From Verrucomicrobiota bacterium (GTDB lineage: Bacteria; Verrucomicrobiota; Verrucomicrobiia; Chthoniobacterales; UBA10450): a DNA stretch of 16,013 nucleotides. Where the stretch lies: positions 1 through 16,013 of the forward strand of contig QHOM01000027.1 of NCBI GenBank assembly GCA_003218785.1, read 5' to 3'. Numbering within the stretch: the first letter of the stretch is position 1; every line of letters starts with the position of its first letter. Positions 7,662 to 15,296 of the stretch are shown here, one piece after another. The translations under genes and the position numbers were made by a program. Below the pieces are notes generated by a model, which saw only the letters and a list, made by a program, of their open reading frames with translations, was not told where the DNA came from and did not search any database.

Positions 7662-9342
7662 TCGGCGAGATCGAGAACTTGTGTAATTTGCCAAGCTCGT
7701 AATGACATCGGGACGCCAACGCGAGGTCTCAATGCCCCGATTATCGGACGGGCTGGCCATCGCAGCGGCGTGTATTTTCATTTTTCTGGCCGCCTATCGA
7801 ATTGAACTCCCAGGGCTCTATTACGACGAACTGGCTTTTGTCAACGCAGCCCAAGGCGCTCCCGATAACACCTTCATTTATATGCGGCTGGGACCGGTGC
7901 CGCTTCTTGTCTTCCCCTTCATTGGGGCTTTGAAGGCATGGATTTACACTCCCATTTTCGGCCTTTTTGGCGTGTCGGCTTTGACTATCCGGTTGCCTGT
8001 CATTCTGATCGCGGCTGTGACGCTGCTCATCTTTTATTTGGCCATGCGACGAAATCTTGGGCCCACCTGGGCCGCCATCGCCATTTGGATAATGGCTGTC
8101 GATCCGGCCAATCTTTTTCTCAGTCGGCTGGATTGGGGACCGACCGTCTTGATGCACTTGTTCCAAGCGGCCATTCTCGCTCTCTGGTTTAGCTATCGCG
8201 ACAAGCCGCAACTGTGGAAACCCGTCCTTATTTTTATTTGCTTTGGCCTCGGTTTTTTCGATAAGTTCAATTTTATTTGGCTGGTGTCGGCTTTCGCTAT
8301 CGGGATTTGTTTGTGCTACCCGGACAGCCTGAAGAATCTGTGGGTTTCATTGCCAAGATTCGCCCGCTGGATAGCGGTAATTCTCGTTTTGATTGCGGTC
8401 GGTGCGACGCTATACTTAGTGTTGCCTCTTCTTCTGCATTTCCACCATCCCACTATCAGAGCTCGTACAACGGGTCTCCAAGTGAAGTGGGATGCGCTCG
8501 TAAACACTTTATCGGGTTTCTGGGTGGCTCGCCGCATCTTTGGGGATGCAGCAGGGGTAATTCGCTTTACTTCCACTTGCCTTATTGCGGTCGACGGATT
8601 TCTAGCATTGGCATGTTTATTTTTTCCGATGTTAGACGCTGAGGCACGCGAGAACCGGAAAAACGGTTTCTTCTGCCTCCTTATTGGCTTGCTGATTTTC
8701 CTGCAGATCATCATTACGCCTCAGGCCGGTGGTCCGCATCATTACTCAATGATTTTCCCCTTGCCTCTCCTAGCGTTCGCGTTCCTCGCGAGGTCGCTAT
8801 ACACGCAGTTCGCCACAGAAAACCTTCGGCGACTTGCTGCTGTCCTTCTTGGTTCCGCGGCCGTTTTTGTTTTCGCCGTGAACGTCCATAATACCACAGT
8901 CTACCTCTCACATTTCCGAACGAACTCGCACTATAGCCCACACTGGTCTCCGGAAATCTATTCTCTCTCTGATTACATCAGCGAGCATGGCTTCGAGGCG
9001 AAGAGCATAATCTGTGTGGACTGGGGTCTGCACAACCAACTCCACGCACTTGCGCCTATGGAACTCCGGCGACGGATGCGGGATTGCTGGCCAATATTTA
9101 AAGAGCTAGATAAGAAAAATGAAGAAAAGCAGACCGCGACGCTACATTACTTTTTCCCAGTAGGAAAAAGCCTTGTTGTCACATTTGTGTCGACGGAAAC
9201 GTTTCCCGAGACTCAGCGAAACTTTTTCGCTTCGTTGGCAACTCACCCAGAGCTGGAGTCTCGCTTGGCAAAGGAATTTTGGTTTGGAGGTGAGAAGATT
9301 TATGAGCTATATGAGGTTGTTCGCCGACCGGATCACCGGTGA
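7662..9342 (+). repeat. Direct repeat unit 1 (GT39 gene plus about 40 bases upstream)
   Basis: Similarity to 13288-14968 starts at the shared TCGGCGAGATCGAGAACT (7662-7679), 40 bases before the gene, and runs to the stop codon. The units are the same length and their ends lie exactly 5626 bases apart. The flanking sequences are unrelated. Internal identity is uneven: 8239-8433 is perfectly identical to 13865-14059, 8602-8759 has three differences, and 8434-8601 is strongly diverged with a 3-base indel. A third, inverted copy is the pseudogene at 1391-3107. Confidence 0.9.
7702..9342 (+). CDS. GT39/PMT-ArnT-like integral membrane glycosyltransferase, copy 1
   Basis: A 546-residue GT-C-type enzyme, expected to move a sugar from a polyprenyl-phosphate donor on the outer face of the inner membrane. 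A first membrane helix (about 18-34) is followed by a loop with the Asp-Glu pair D42-E43 (LYYDELAF), the catalytic signature of PMT/ArnT-type enzymes. Many hydrophobic segments follow (about 93-112, 121-134, 147-163, 173-203, 222-247, 290-311, 322-338, 350-364, 377-396). TPQAGGPHHYSM (339-350) resembles a conserved GT39 loop. Residues from about 400 to 546 form a soluble C-terminal domain. ATG 7702 is conserved with copy 2; ATG 7732 (residue 11) has a GAGG ahead of it and is a plausible alternative. The acceptor is unknown. The family assignment is firm at the fold level and weaker at subfamily level. Confidence 0.87.
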   Translation: MTSGRQREVSMPRLSDGLAIAAACIFIFLAAYRIELPGLYYDELAFVNAAQGAPDNTFIYMRLGPVPLLVFPFIGALKAWIYTPIFGLFGVSALTIRLPVILIAAVTLLIFYLAMRRNLGPTWAAIAIWIMAVDPANLFLSRLDWGPTVLMHLFQAAILALWFSYRDKPQLWKPVLIFICFGLGFFDKFNFIWLVSAFAIGICLCYPDSLKNLWVSLPRFARWIAVILVLIAVGATLYLVLPLLLHFHHPTIRARTTGLQVKWDALVNTLSGFWVARRIFGDAAGVIRFTSTCLIAVDGFLALACLFFPMLDAEARENRKNGFFCLLIGLLIFLQIIITPQAGGPHHYSMIFPLPLLAFAFLARSLYTQFATENLRRLAAVLLGSAAVFVFAVNVHNTTVYLSHFRTNSHYSPHWSPEIYSLSDYISEHGFEAKSIICVDWGLHNQLHALAPMELRRRMRDCWPIFKELDKKNEEKQTATLHYFFPVGKSLVVTFVSTETFPETQRNFFASLATHPELESRLAKEFWFGGEKIYELYEVVRRPDHR

Positions 9343-9749
9343 GAGGCCAATCGAAACCATTACTTGCTTCGGTGTGGTAAAACCACCTTCCTGCGGGATC
9401 TTCACGTGACGGGAGTTCAGATTGTGCTGGCGCGCATCGCCGTTCTTGATAACCTGCAGAGGCATCGGACGACACGGCCCTAACTCTTAGTCAGGTCGCA
9501 ACCGTCCCTTCTCTCCAGCTAATTTAGCGAGTCATGACTAAACCCGCGCACGGCATTTCTGAGGGAGCACTGACGGACGTAGATGGATGGAAGATAGGCT
9601 GTCTCCCGGATACCGTCCTGATTGATCTCACGCTTGTCACCATAATTATCGCTCGTTAGTTCCCCCGTGGTTTAGAGTTCCTTGAAATGCGAAAACTCGG
9701 TGTGGTTTTCGCTGCATCGTCAACTAGCTTCGAACAGCAATACGAAATG
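9343..9749. other. Intergenic region, nothing recognised
   Basis: Just over 400 bases between the first GT39 gene and the converging PIG-L pseudogene. No coherent gene fragment, tRNA or strong terminator was seen. AGTCATGACT (9530-9539) is a perfect 10-base palindrome but too short to interpret. Confidence 0.4.
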
Positions 9750-10560
9750 TCATATTCCGTTCGAATCAGCATCGGCACGAGGCATCGTTGGCATGATAAA
9801 ATCCCTCTGAAATTTACGTGCCTTTGTTTCAAAATCACCATACGATATTCTTTTCCACCGCTCGTACAGAAGGCGACCTTTATGGGCCGGCGCTGCAACT
9901 TGTTCACCCGTGCCCCGATGGAACACTTCGGTTCGAAGAAACAGAAGGTAGATAACAGTTTGCGGAAGCAGGCGCAGCCATGTTTTTTTTGGCTTTTGAA
10001 AAATACAATGGATTTCACGACGGTAAATCCTTCGGAGAATGTAAACCTTCGCTCGCGTCGCTCGATTCTCTTTGGAAGGGGATGGATGACCCGAAAAAAA
10101 CGGTCGCGCGTGTTGAAGCCATTGTAACAATAGAATTGCCAGAAGTGGATTTCCAGTCCCAAGCGGCAAGCAAGCGCGAGGCCGACGAGAAACGCTGCAT
10201 CGTGATCTTTTGATGTCCTCCTTCCCAAGCGGGAGCGTAGATTTCATCAAACATATGTCCTTCGACCTTTTCGAGCAACAGCTCGAACCACTTTTCGAAA
10301 CGATTGACAAGGTAGCCGTCAGGAATTTGGAATTCACTGCCGAGAAAAACAACCTGCTCCGGAGCAATTCCAAGGTGCCTTAGAAACATGCGGCTTTCCT
10401 GGTCTCGAACCGCGACGTTGTGCGCAGTTGAAGCTCCATTGGTCAAGTAAACCAAATACGGCGACCTACCACGCCTGAGCTCAAATGAGATTCGACTTGC
10501 CACAAAAATTTCATCGTCTTGATGAGCCAGTAAAAAAAGAACTTTTCTGTCACAGGTCAC
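9750..10560 (-). pseudogene. PIG-L/LmbE-family deacetylase broken by two frameshifts
   Basis: PIG-L enzymes are zinc hydrolases that remove N-acetyl groups, often from GlcNAc conjugates in glycan or glycolipid assembly. The first frame (GTG at 10560) shows the zinc motif AHQDDE at residues 12-17, then ends in APAWEGGHQ. The rest of the second motif, DHDAA, continues in another frame after an A-run (complement of 10208-10211). So the break falls inside the HxDH zinc-binding motif. That frame runs through FTVVKSIVFFKSQ, then shifts again at an A8 run (complement of 9983-9990) into KKTWLRLLP, FLRTEVFH and LLYERWKRISY, the usual PIG-L ending. Joined, the product would be about 270 residues, normal for the family. 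Both breaks are in A-runs, so sequencing or assembly error is a real alternative to true decay. Confidence 0.83.
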
Positions 10561-10910
10561 GAGAGTCGATCCATATCGAATGGTGATTTGCGGTTCGAGC
10601 GAAATTTTTTCATCGACGGCGCTGCGGAGCGGATAAGTCTGAAAAACGAAAGTTTACAAAGCAATTCCGCTAGATTAATAGTGCAGAGTGCGTGCGATTC
10701 ATGTGACAGGTGTTAGCAGTTCCAGGGTCAAACGCACATATCGTCGCCGGGGACGCGTCATTGTATTATAAATTCACTAAGTAGACGTTTAATCCGAAAT
10801 GCGTTTGCAATCCGCAGCGGCTAGCCTCCTACGACTCGCAACAGTCTTTGGATCGTGGATTCACAAAGTAACGGCCTGGATAAATTCAATCTGGCAGTCG
10901 CGCAAGGGGT
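10561..10910. other. Intergenic region between divergent pseudogenes
   Basis: About 350 bases lie between the leftward PIG-L remnant and the rightward GT2 stub leader. A TATTATAAA stretch at 10764-10772 is a possible -10 region, but no convincing -35 lies at the right distance. No coding fragment was recognised. Confidence 0.4.
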
Positions 10911-10990
10911 GCTTCGAACGGAAACAGGTGTCTTAGCAAGAGTAAAATCAAACGTCTACACGGTGAAGTTCCACGCAGATTCCCGAGAAG
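10911..10990 (+). repeat. 80-bp leader repeat, copy A
   Basis: These 80 bases directly precede the ATG of the GT2 stub and match the 80 bases before the intact GT2 paralogue (12232-12311). Shared segments include CGAACG, AAACAGGTG, TACACGGTGAAGTTCC and a final GAGAAG touching the start codon. The duplication therefore included upstream DNA, possibly a shared ribosome-loading or regulatory leader. Confidence 0.75.
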
Positions 10991-11209
10991 ATGAAAATCT
11001 CAATCGCTATCCCCTGCTACAACGAGAAGAATACGATCGAAAAGATCGTCGAGGCGGTTTGCTCTGCTCCAATTGAGAACAAGGAGATTATTGTAGCGGA
11101 CGGTTGCTCGGGAGACGGCATGCGCGCTGTACTGGAAGAGATGGTTTCTCAAACGGTGGACCGCATCATTTATCATCCGATCAAACGGGGAGCAGAAGCC
11201 GAGCAATGA
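10991..11209 (+). pseudogene. N-terminal stub of a GT2 glycosyltransferase
   Basis: This 72-codon frame matches the first 66 or so residues of the intact GT2 protein at 12312, from MKISIAIPCYNEKNTIEKIV to RIIYHPIKRG, then diverges into AEAEQ and stops. The nucleotide-binding Asp pair of the paralogue (VDDCS, residues 36-40) reads ADGCS here, so one conserved Asp is already lost. The central and C-terminal parts, including the DxD motif, are missing; a decayed scrap of the C-terminal end lies at 12151-12216. The stop codon overlaps the ATG of the next gene in ATGA. It cannot be an active glycosyltransferase but could act as a leader peptide that brings ribosomes to the next start. Confidence 0.85.
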
Positions 11210-12147
11210 GCGAATTTGCGTGTATCGCCATACTCATTCCATGCCACAATGAAGAAGCGACGATCGCCAAAGTCGTAAGCGATTTCAAAGCGGTGCTGCC
11301 GCGCGCCGACATTTACATGTACGACAACAATTCAAAGGACAACACCAACGAAGTAGCGCGGGGCGCTGGCGCCATGGTACGCACCGAGGTGCGGCTAGGC
11401 AAAGGCAACGTGGTGCGTCGCATGTTTGCGGATGTGGAGGCCGACGTGTACGTTCTGGTGGACGGCGACGACACGTACGATCCGACGATAGCGCCTTTGC
11501 TCATTCGAAAACTCGTGGATGACGGGCTCGATGTCGTTTCGGGACGGCGCGTTGCAGCCGGGGGTGGCGCCTATCGGTCGGGTCACGTTCTTGGGAATCG
11601 ACTTTTGACCGCCCTCGCTGTGATGATGTTCAGGCTGAAGATCGCCGACATGTTGACTGGCTATCGCGTGATGTCGCGGCGATTCGTGAAATCTTTTCCC
11701 GGCACTGCGGAAGGCTTTAGCATTGAGGCCGAATTGGCAGTGCATGCGGGGCGCCTTCTCATGCCCATCGCAGAGGTGGACACATCGTACAACGAAAGGC
11801 CGCACGGTTCTGTCAGCAAGCTGAATACATGGCGAGATGGCTTTCGCATTCTTTTTACAATCGCGAAGCTAGTGCGGGAGGAACGACCCCTTGTGTTCTT
11901 CGCGGGGATCTTTGCGCTACTGGCGCTGCTCTCGCTCGTGCTCGGAACTCCCGTCGTGCTTCAATACCTGAAGACCGGCCTTGTTCCGCGGTTGCCGACC
12001 GCGGTTCTTTCAATGGGATTGATGCTCCTGGCCTTTCTTTCACTCGCGAGCGGATTGATTCTCGACACGGTGACACGCGGGCGATGGGAGCTGAAGCGCC
12101 TCGCCTATCTCGCGATTAAAGGTCCCCAGGATCTAAAATTGCCGTGA
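11206..12147 (+). CDS. GT2-family polyprenyl-phosphate glycosyltransferase with two C-terminal membrane helices
   Basis: A 313-residue enzyme of the dolichyl-phosphate mannosyltransferase/GtrB type, expected to charge a polyprenyl phosphate with a sugar at the inner face of the membrane. Visible motifs are ILIPCHNEEATI (9-20), the Asp of YDNNSKDNT (39-47), DxD within LVDGDDTYD (84-92) and YNERPHGSVSKLNTWRDG (195-212). Two hydrophobic segments at about 228-250 and 265-287 should anchor it. ATG 11206 was chosen over an in-frame ATG at 11104 because residues before it read as nonsense and overlap the GT2 stub in another frame. It sits inside the remains of a different GT2 gene and is visibly richer in G+C than its flanks, suggesting it arrived from elsewhere. 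It could feed donor lipid to the GT39 enzymes (inference). Confidence 0.88.
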   Translation: MSEFACIAILIPCHNEEATIAKVVSDFKAVLPRADIYMYDNNSKDNTNEVARGAGAMVRTEVRLGKGNVVRRMFADVEADVYVLVDGDDTYDPTIAPLLIRKLVDDGLDVVSGRRVAAGGGAYRSGHVLGNRLLTALAVMMFRLKIADMLTGYRVMSRRFVKSFPGTAEGFSIEAELAVHAGRLLMPIAEVDTSYNERPHGSVSKLNTWRDGFRILFTIAKLVREERPLVFFAGIFALLALLSLVLGTPVVLQYLKTGLVPRLPTAVLSMGLMLLAFLSLASGLILDTVTRGRWELKRLAYLAIKGPQDLKLP

Positions 12148-12150
12148 GCC

Positions 12151-12216
12151 GAAAATTACTGCGAAGCTCGCCCCGCACGGGCTATAGAATCTACGAAGTC
12201 GGCATTTTCCTACAGC
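12151..12216 (+). pseudogene. C-terminal remnant of the split GT2 glycosyltransferase
   Basis: This stretch aligns with 12848-12912 of the intact paralogue, the part encoding EIVAKLARSGCRIYEVGISYS. Shared blocks include GGCATT and TTCCTACAGC. Extra bases near 12182-12185 and in the T-run at 12204-12207 break the frame. It lies immediately after the intact gene at 11206-12147 and before the second leader repeat, where the end of the stub's own gene would be expected. Confidence 0.75.
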
Positions 12217-12231
12217 TGAGCTGAATGCGGG

Positions 12232-12311
12232 CGGCTCGAACGTAAACAGGTGCCTTGCAAGAGGAAGGCCAAACGTTTACACGGTGAAGTTCCGCCTTGA
12301 TTCCTGAGAAG
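12232..12311 (+). repeat. 80-bp leader repeat, copy B
   Basis: Partner of 10911-10990, the same length and ending directly at the GT2 start codon. Differences are scattered substitutions, so the duplication is not recent. Confidence 0.75.
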
Positions 12312-13010
12312 ATGAAAGTCTCAATCGTTATCCCCTGCTACAACGAGAAGAATACGATCGAAAAGATCGTCGAGGCGGTTCGCTCTGCTCCAATTGAGAA
12401 CAAGGAGATTATTATAGTGGACGATTGCTCGGGAGACGGCACAGGCGCTGTGCTGAAAGAGAAGATTTCTCAAATGGTTGATCGGATCATCTATCATCCG
12501 GTTAATCGCGGCAAGGGAGCGGCTTTGCGCACTGGTTTCGCCGCAGCGACTGGGGATATCATTTTAGTGCAGGATGCGGATCTCGAATACAGCCCCGAAG
12601 ATTACCCGGTGCTCTTGGGGCCGCTTATGTCAGGCAAAGCGGACGCGGTTTTTGGTTCCCGGTTCATGGGCGGCAGACCGCATCGCGTTCTTTTCTTCTG
12701 GCATATGGCCGGTAACAGACTTTTGACCCTGTTTTCCAACATCTTCACCAACCTCAATCTGACCGACATAGAGGCAGGGTATAAAGCTTTTAAAGCTCCC
12801 GTTATCAAATCGATTCAGATCGAAGAAGATCGTTTCGCTGTTGAGCCGGAAATTGTCGCCAAACTCGCGCGCAGCGGATGCAGGATTTATGAGGTAGGCA
12901 TTTCCTACAGCGGCCGTACGTACGCGGAAGGCAAAAAAGTCAGTTGGAAGGATGGCGTGAGAGCGATTTACGCGATCCTCAAGTACAACTTGGGACGGCG
13001 CCGAAGTTGA
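12312..13010 (+). CDS. GT2-family dolichyl-phosphate mannosyltransferase-like enzyme
   Basis: This 232-residue enzyme is expected to transfer a hexose from a nucleotide sugar to a polyprenyl phosphate. It has SIVIPCYNEKNTIEKIV at 4-20, the nucleotide-binding IIIVDDCSGDGT at 33-44, RGKGAALRTGF at 66-76, the DxD metal site VQDADLEYSPED at 86-97, GSRFM at 115-119 and the DPM-type segment GRTYAEGKKVSWKDG at 201-215. It has no membrane helices, so it is the short soluble or peripheral class. An upstream TTG at 12297 is possible, but ATG 12312 is conserved with the stub at 10991. The catalytic motifs are complete. It is the intact parent or sister of the split gene and precedes the second GT39 gene by about 320 bases, a reasonable donor-making partner. 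Confidence 0.9.
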   Translation: MKVSIVIPCYNEKNTIEKIVEAVRSAPIENKEIIIVDDCSGDGTGAVLKEKISQMVDRIIYHPVNRGKGAALRTGFAAATGDIILVQDADLEYSPEDYPVLLGPLMSGKADAVFGSRFMGGRPHRVLFFWHMAGNRLLTLFSNIFTNLNLTDIEAGYKAFKAPVIKSIQIEEDRFAVEPEIVAKLARSGCRIYEVGISYSGRTYAEGKKVSWKDGVRAIYAILKYNLGRRRS

Positions 13011-13287
13011 ACGACCACGCAGCGCGAAAGCTCTGCGACGGGTTTGGCGAAAAGCAAATTCGCAATTAAGATCGTACGAGGAGGATGAACGTCCTTGTAA
13101 ACGAGTGCGAGCTGAACTTGGAAAGGTGGGGACCGGCTGCCCTTAACGAAAGGCGCGAGCGCATACGGGAGCATCTGGCAAGAATGATGGCCGGTGTCAA
13201 AAATGGCTGGCGTAGCCGTTGAAAGGCGAACGTCCCACCCGGTTGATCGGGTGCGGCATCGAACAGTATGTGCGTTCGCCCCGCAGA
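13011..13287. other. Intergenic region between GT2 and the second GT39 unit
   Basis: Apart from the doubtful 45-codon frame at 13085-13222, I see no structure. It is unrelated to the sequence upstream of the first GT39 unit, so the repeat boundary at 13288 is sharp. Confidence 0.4.
13085..13222 (+). CDS. Small hypothetical protein (45 residues), doubtful
   Basis: ATG 13085 opens a 45-codon frame encoding a basic, Arg-rich, probably helical peptide (LNERRERIREHLARMMAG). An AGGAGG sequence abuts the start with essentially no spacer, closer than usual, so the translation signal is doubtful. It lies between the intact GT2 gene and the second GT39 repeat. I recognise no family. It may be a chance frame or the tail of a lost gene. 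Confidence 0.25.
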   Translation: MNVLVNECELNLERWGPAALNERRERIREHLARMMAGVKNGWRSR

Positions 13288-14968
13288 TCGGCGAGATCGA
13301 GAACTCGAGTAATTTAGCAAGCTCGTAATGACATCTGGACGCCAACGCGAGGTCTCAATGCCCCGATTATCGGACGGGCTGGCCATCACAGCGGCGTGTA
13401 TTTTCATTTTTCTGGCCGCCTATCGAATTGAGCTCCCAGGGCTCTACATGAACGAGCTAGATTTTGTTAACGCGGCCCAGGGCGCTCCCGACAACACTAT
13501 GATTTATATGCGGCTGGGACCGGTGCCGCTTCTTGTTTTTCCCTACATTGGGGCCTTAAAGGCATGGATTTACACTCCCATTTTCCGTCTTTTCGGCGTG
13601 TCGGCTTTGACTATCCGCTTACCTGTCATTCTGATCGCGGCTGTGACGCTGCTCATCTTCTATCAGCTCATGCGAGCGAAGCTTGGGGCCATTTGGGCGG
13701 CCGTCGCCGTATGGATAATGGCGGTCGATCCGGCCAATCTGTTTCCCAGCCGGCTGGATTGGGGACCGACCGTCTTGATGCACTTCTTCCAAGCGGCCAT
13801 TCTCGCTCTGTGGTTTAGCTATCGCGACAAGCCGGAACTGTGGAAACCCGCTCTTATTTTTGTCTGCTTTGGCCTCGGTTTTTTCGATAAGTTCAATTTT
13901 ATTTGGCTGGTGTCGGCTTTCGCTATCGGGATTTGTTTGTGCTACCCGGACAGCCTGAAGAATCTGTGGGTTTCATTGCCAAGATTCGCCCGCTGGATAG
14001 CGGTAATTCTCGTTTTGATTGCGGTCGGTGCGACGCTATACTTAGTGTTGCCTCTTCTTTTGCATTTCCACCCCACCATCAGGGCTCGTGCGACGGGCTT
14101 CCAAGTGAAATGGGATGGGCTCCTACAAACCTTATCAGGTGTCGCGGTGGCTCGCCTGATCTTTGGAAATAGCAACGGCATGATTCTCTTTGCTCCCTTT
14201 TGGCTGATCGTTACCGACTGCTCCCTAGCATTGGCATGTTTATTTTTTCCGATGTTAGACGCTGAAGCGCGCGAGAATCGGAAAAACGGTTTCTTCTGCC
14301 TCCTTATTGGCTTGCTGATTTTCCTGCAGATCATCATTACGCCTCAGGCCGGTGGTCCGCATCATTACTCAATGATTTTCCCTTTGCCTCTCCTAGGGTT
14401 CGCCTTCCTCGCGAGGTCGCTATACACGCAGCTCGCCTGGAAAAACCTTCGGCGACTTGCTGCTCTCCTTCTTGGTGTCGCGGCAGTTTTTGTTTTCGCC
14501 GTGAACGTCCATAATACCACAGTCTACCTCTCACATTTCCGAACGAACTCGCACTATAACCCACGATGGTCTCCGGAAATCTATTCTCTCTCTGACTACA
14601 TCAGCGAGCATGGCTTCGAGGCGAAGAGCGTAATCTGCGTGGACTGGGGTTTGCACAACCAACTCCACGCGCTTGCGCCCAAGAAGCTCCGGCGGCGGAT
14701 GCACGATTACTGGCCGGCATTCAAAGAACTGGAAAACCGAAATCGGGAAAAGCAGACCGCGACGCTACATTACTTTTTCCCAGTAGGTAAAAGCTTTGTT
14801 GTCACATTTGCCGCATCAAAGGAAACCTTCCCCGAGACACGACGAAACTTCCTCGCCTCGGTAGCAAGTGACCCGGCCTTGAAATCTCGTTTAGTGAAAG
14901 AATTTTGGTTCGGAGGCGAAAAGATTTACGAGCTATACGAGGTTGTTCGTTGGCCGCATGCTACATGA
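13288..14968 (+). repeat. Direct repeat unit 2 (GT39 gene plus about 40 bases upstream)
   Basis: Partner of 7662-9342, in the same orientation and of equal length, starting at the shared TCGGCGAGATCGAGAACT. Its most conserved blocks are 13865-14059 (identical over 195 bases) and 14225-14382 (three differences). Between them, about 14060-14224 is strongly diverged. Confidence 0.9.
13328..14968 (+). CDS. GT39/PMT-ArnT-like membrane glycosyltransferase, copy 2 (Asp to Asn at predicted catalytic site)
   Basis: A 546-residue paralogue of the protein at 7702 with the same membrane topology, the FFDKFNFIWL segment, TPQAGGPHHYSM and a soluble C-terminal domain from about residue 400. The loop after helix 1 reads LYMNELDF, so residue 42, Asp in copy 1 and also in the decayed third copy, is Asn (AAC). 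In PMT and ArnT enzymes this Asp is needed for catalysis, so copy 2 may be inactive, altered or regulatory; that follows from family knowledge and is untested here. Residues 280-300 differ strongly from copy 1. The C-terminal region (KKLRRRMHD, FAASKETFPETRRNF) is closer to the pseudogene than to copy 1. ATG 13328 matches copy 1; ATG 13358 is an alternative. Confidence 0.87.
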   Translation: MTSGRQREVSMPRLSDGLAITAACIFIFLAAYRIELPGLYMNELDFVNAAQGAPDNTMIYMRLGPVPLLVFPYIGALKAWIYTPIFRLFGVSALTIRLPVILIAAVTLLIFYQLMRAKLGAIWAAVAVWIMAVDPANLFPSRLDWGPTVLMHFFQAAILALWFSYRDKPELWKPALIFVCFGLGFFDKFNFIWLVSAFAIGICLCYPDSLKNLWVSLPRFARWIAVILVLIAVGATLYLVLPLLLHFHPTIRARATGFQVKWDGLLQTLSGVAVARLIFGNSNGMILFAPFWLIVTDCSLALACLFFPMLDAEARENRKNGFFCLLIGLLIFLQIIITPQAGGPHHYSMIFPLPLLGFAFLARSLYTQLAWKNLRRLAALLLGVAAVFVFAVNVHNTTVYLSHFRTNSHYNPRWSPEIYSLSDYISEHGFEAKSVICVDWGLHNQLHALAPKKLRRRMHDYWPAFKELENRNREKQTATLHYFFPVGKSFVVTFAASKETFPETRRNFLASVASDPALKSRLVKEFWFGGEKIYELYEVVRWPHAT

Positions 14969-15296
14969 TAGGGCAAATTGAAGCGTAGTTGCCGCGGTGC
15001 GATAACAGCTAGTTTTAGCGCGTGAAATTGGAATCCAGTCTTGGTCGGAGGCCGGGCGAGCGCTTCATGGCGCACGAGCACGAGACAGGCGAGTAGACGG
15101 GTGATTTCAAAGAGCCGTGAACCGAATCATGTTTCGGATTTCGAGCAAAACAAAAAAGCCGGCACGCCTGTGAAGCGGGACGGTTGATTGTTAAATGCTG
15201 CCGCTTATTTGCTTCGGCAGCTTTGCTGATTCTTGAGGACGATTTGCGGTAAAGATTTCCTCGACGCGTCAAATCTTTGATGCTTGACTTTTCGAC
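14969..15296. other. Intergenic region before the beta-propeller gene
   Basis: About 330 bases without a credible gene. It contains a candidate terminator at 15197-15224. Near its end, TTGACT (15284-15289) and TACAAA (15308-15313), 18 bases apart, could be a promoter for the downstream gene if translation starts at 15321. Composition becomes richer in G+C toward the right edge. Confidence 0.4.
15197..15224 (+). terminator. Candidate weak intrinsic terminator
   Basis: GCTGCCG (15197-15203) pairs perfectly with CGGCAGC (15215-15221) over an 11-base loop and is followed by TTT. The short T-tract makes it weak. It lies about 230 bases after the second GT39 gene and could separate that unit from the beta-propeller gene. 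Confidence 0.3.

Noticed and set aside
8316..8714. Minus-strand frame opposite GT39 copy 1, with a near-identical partner at 13942-14337
   Set aside because: Its conservation is explained by the duplicated GT39 gene on the other strand.
9530..9539. Palindrome AGTCATGACT
   Set aside because: Ten bases, isolated, with no neighbouring gene that would make an operator likely.
9687..10127. 146-codon plus-strand frame
   Set aside because: It is antisense to the PIG-L pseudogene, whose motifs are clear on the minus strand.
11104..11205. Extended N-terminus of the GT2 gene from ATG 11104
   Set aside because: These 34 codons overlap the homologous GT2 stub in another frame and do not resemble a GT2 N-terminus; the real start is ATG 11206.
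12968..13407. Overlapping minus-strand frames of 113-125 codons
   Set aside because: They span the GT2 end, an intergenic stretch and the start of GT39 with no family-like sequence; shadow frames.
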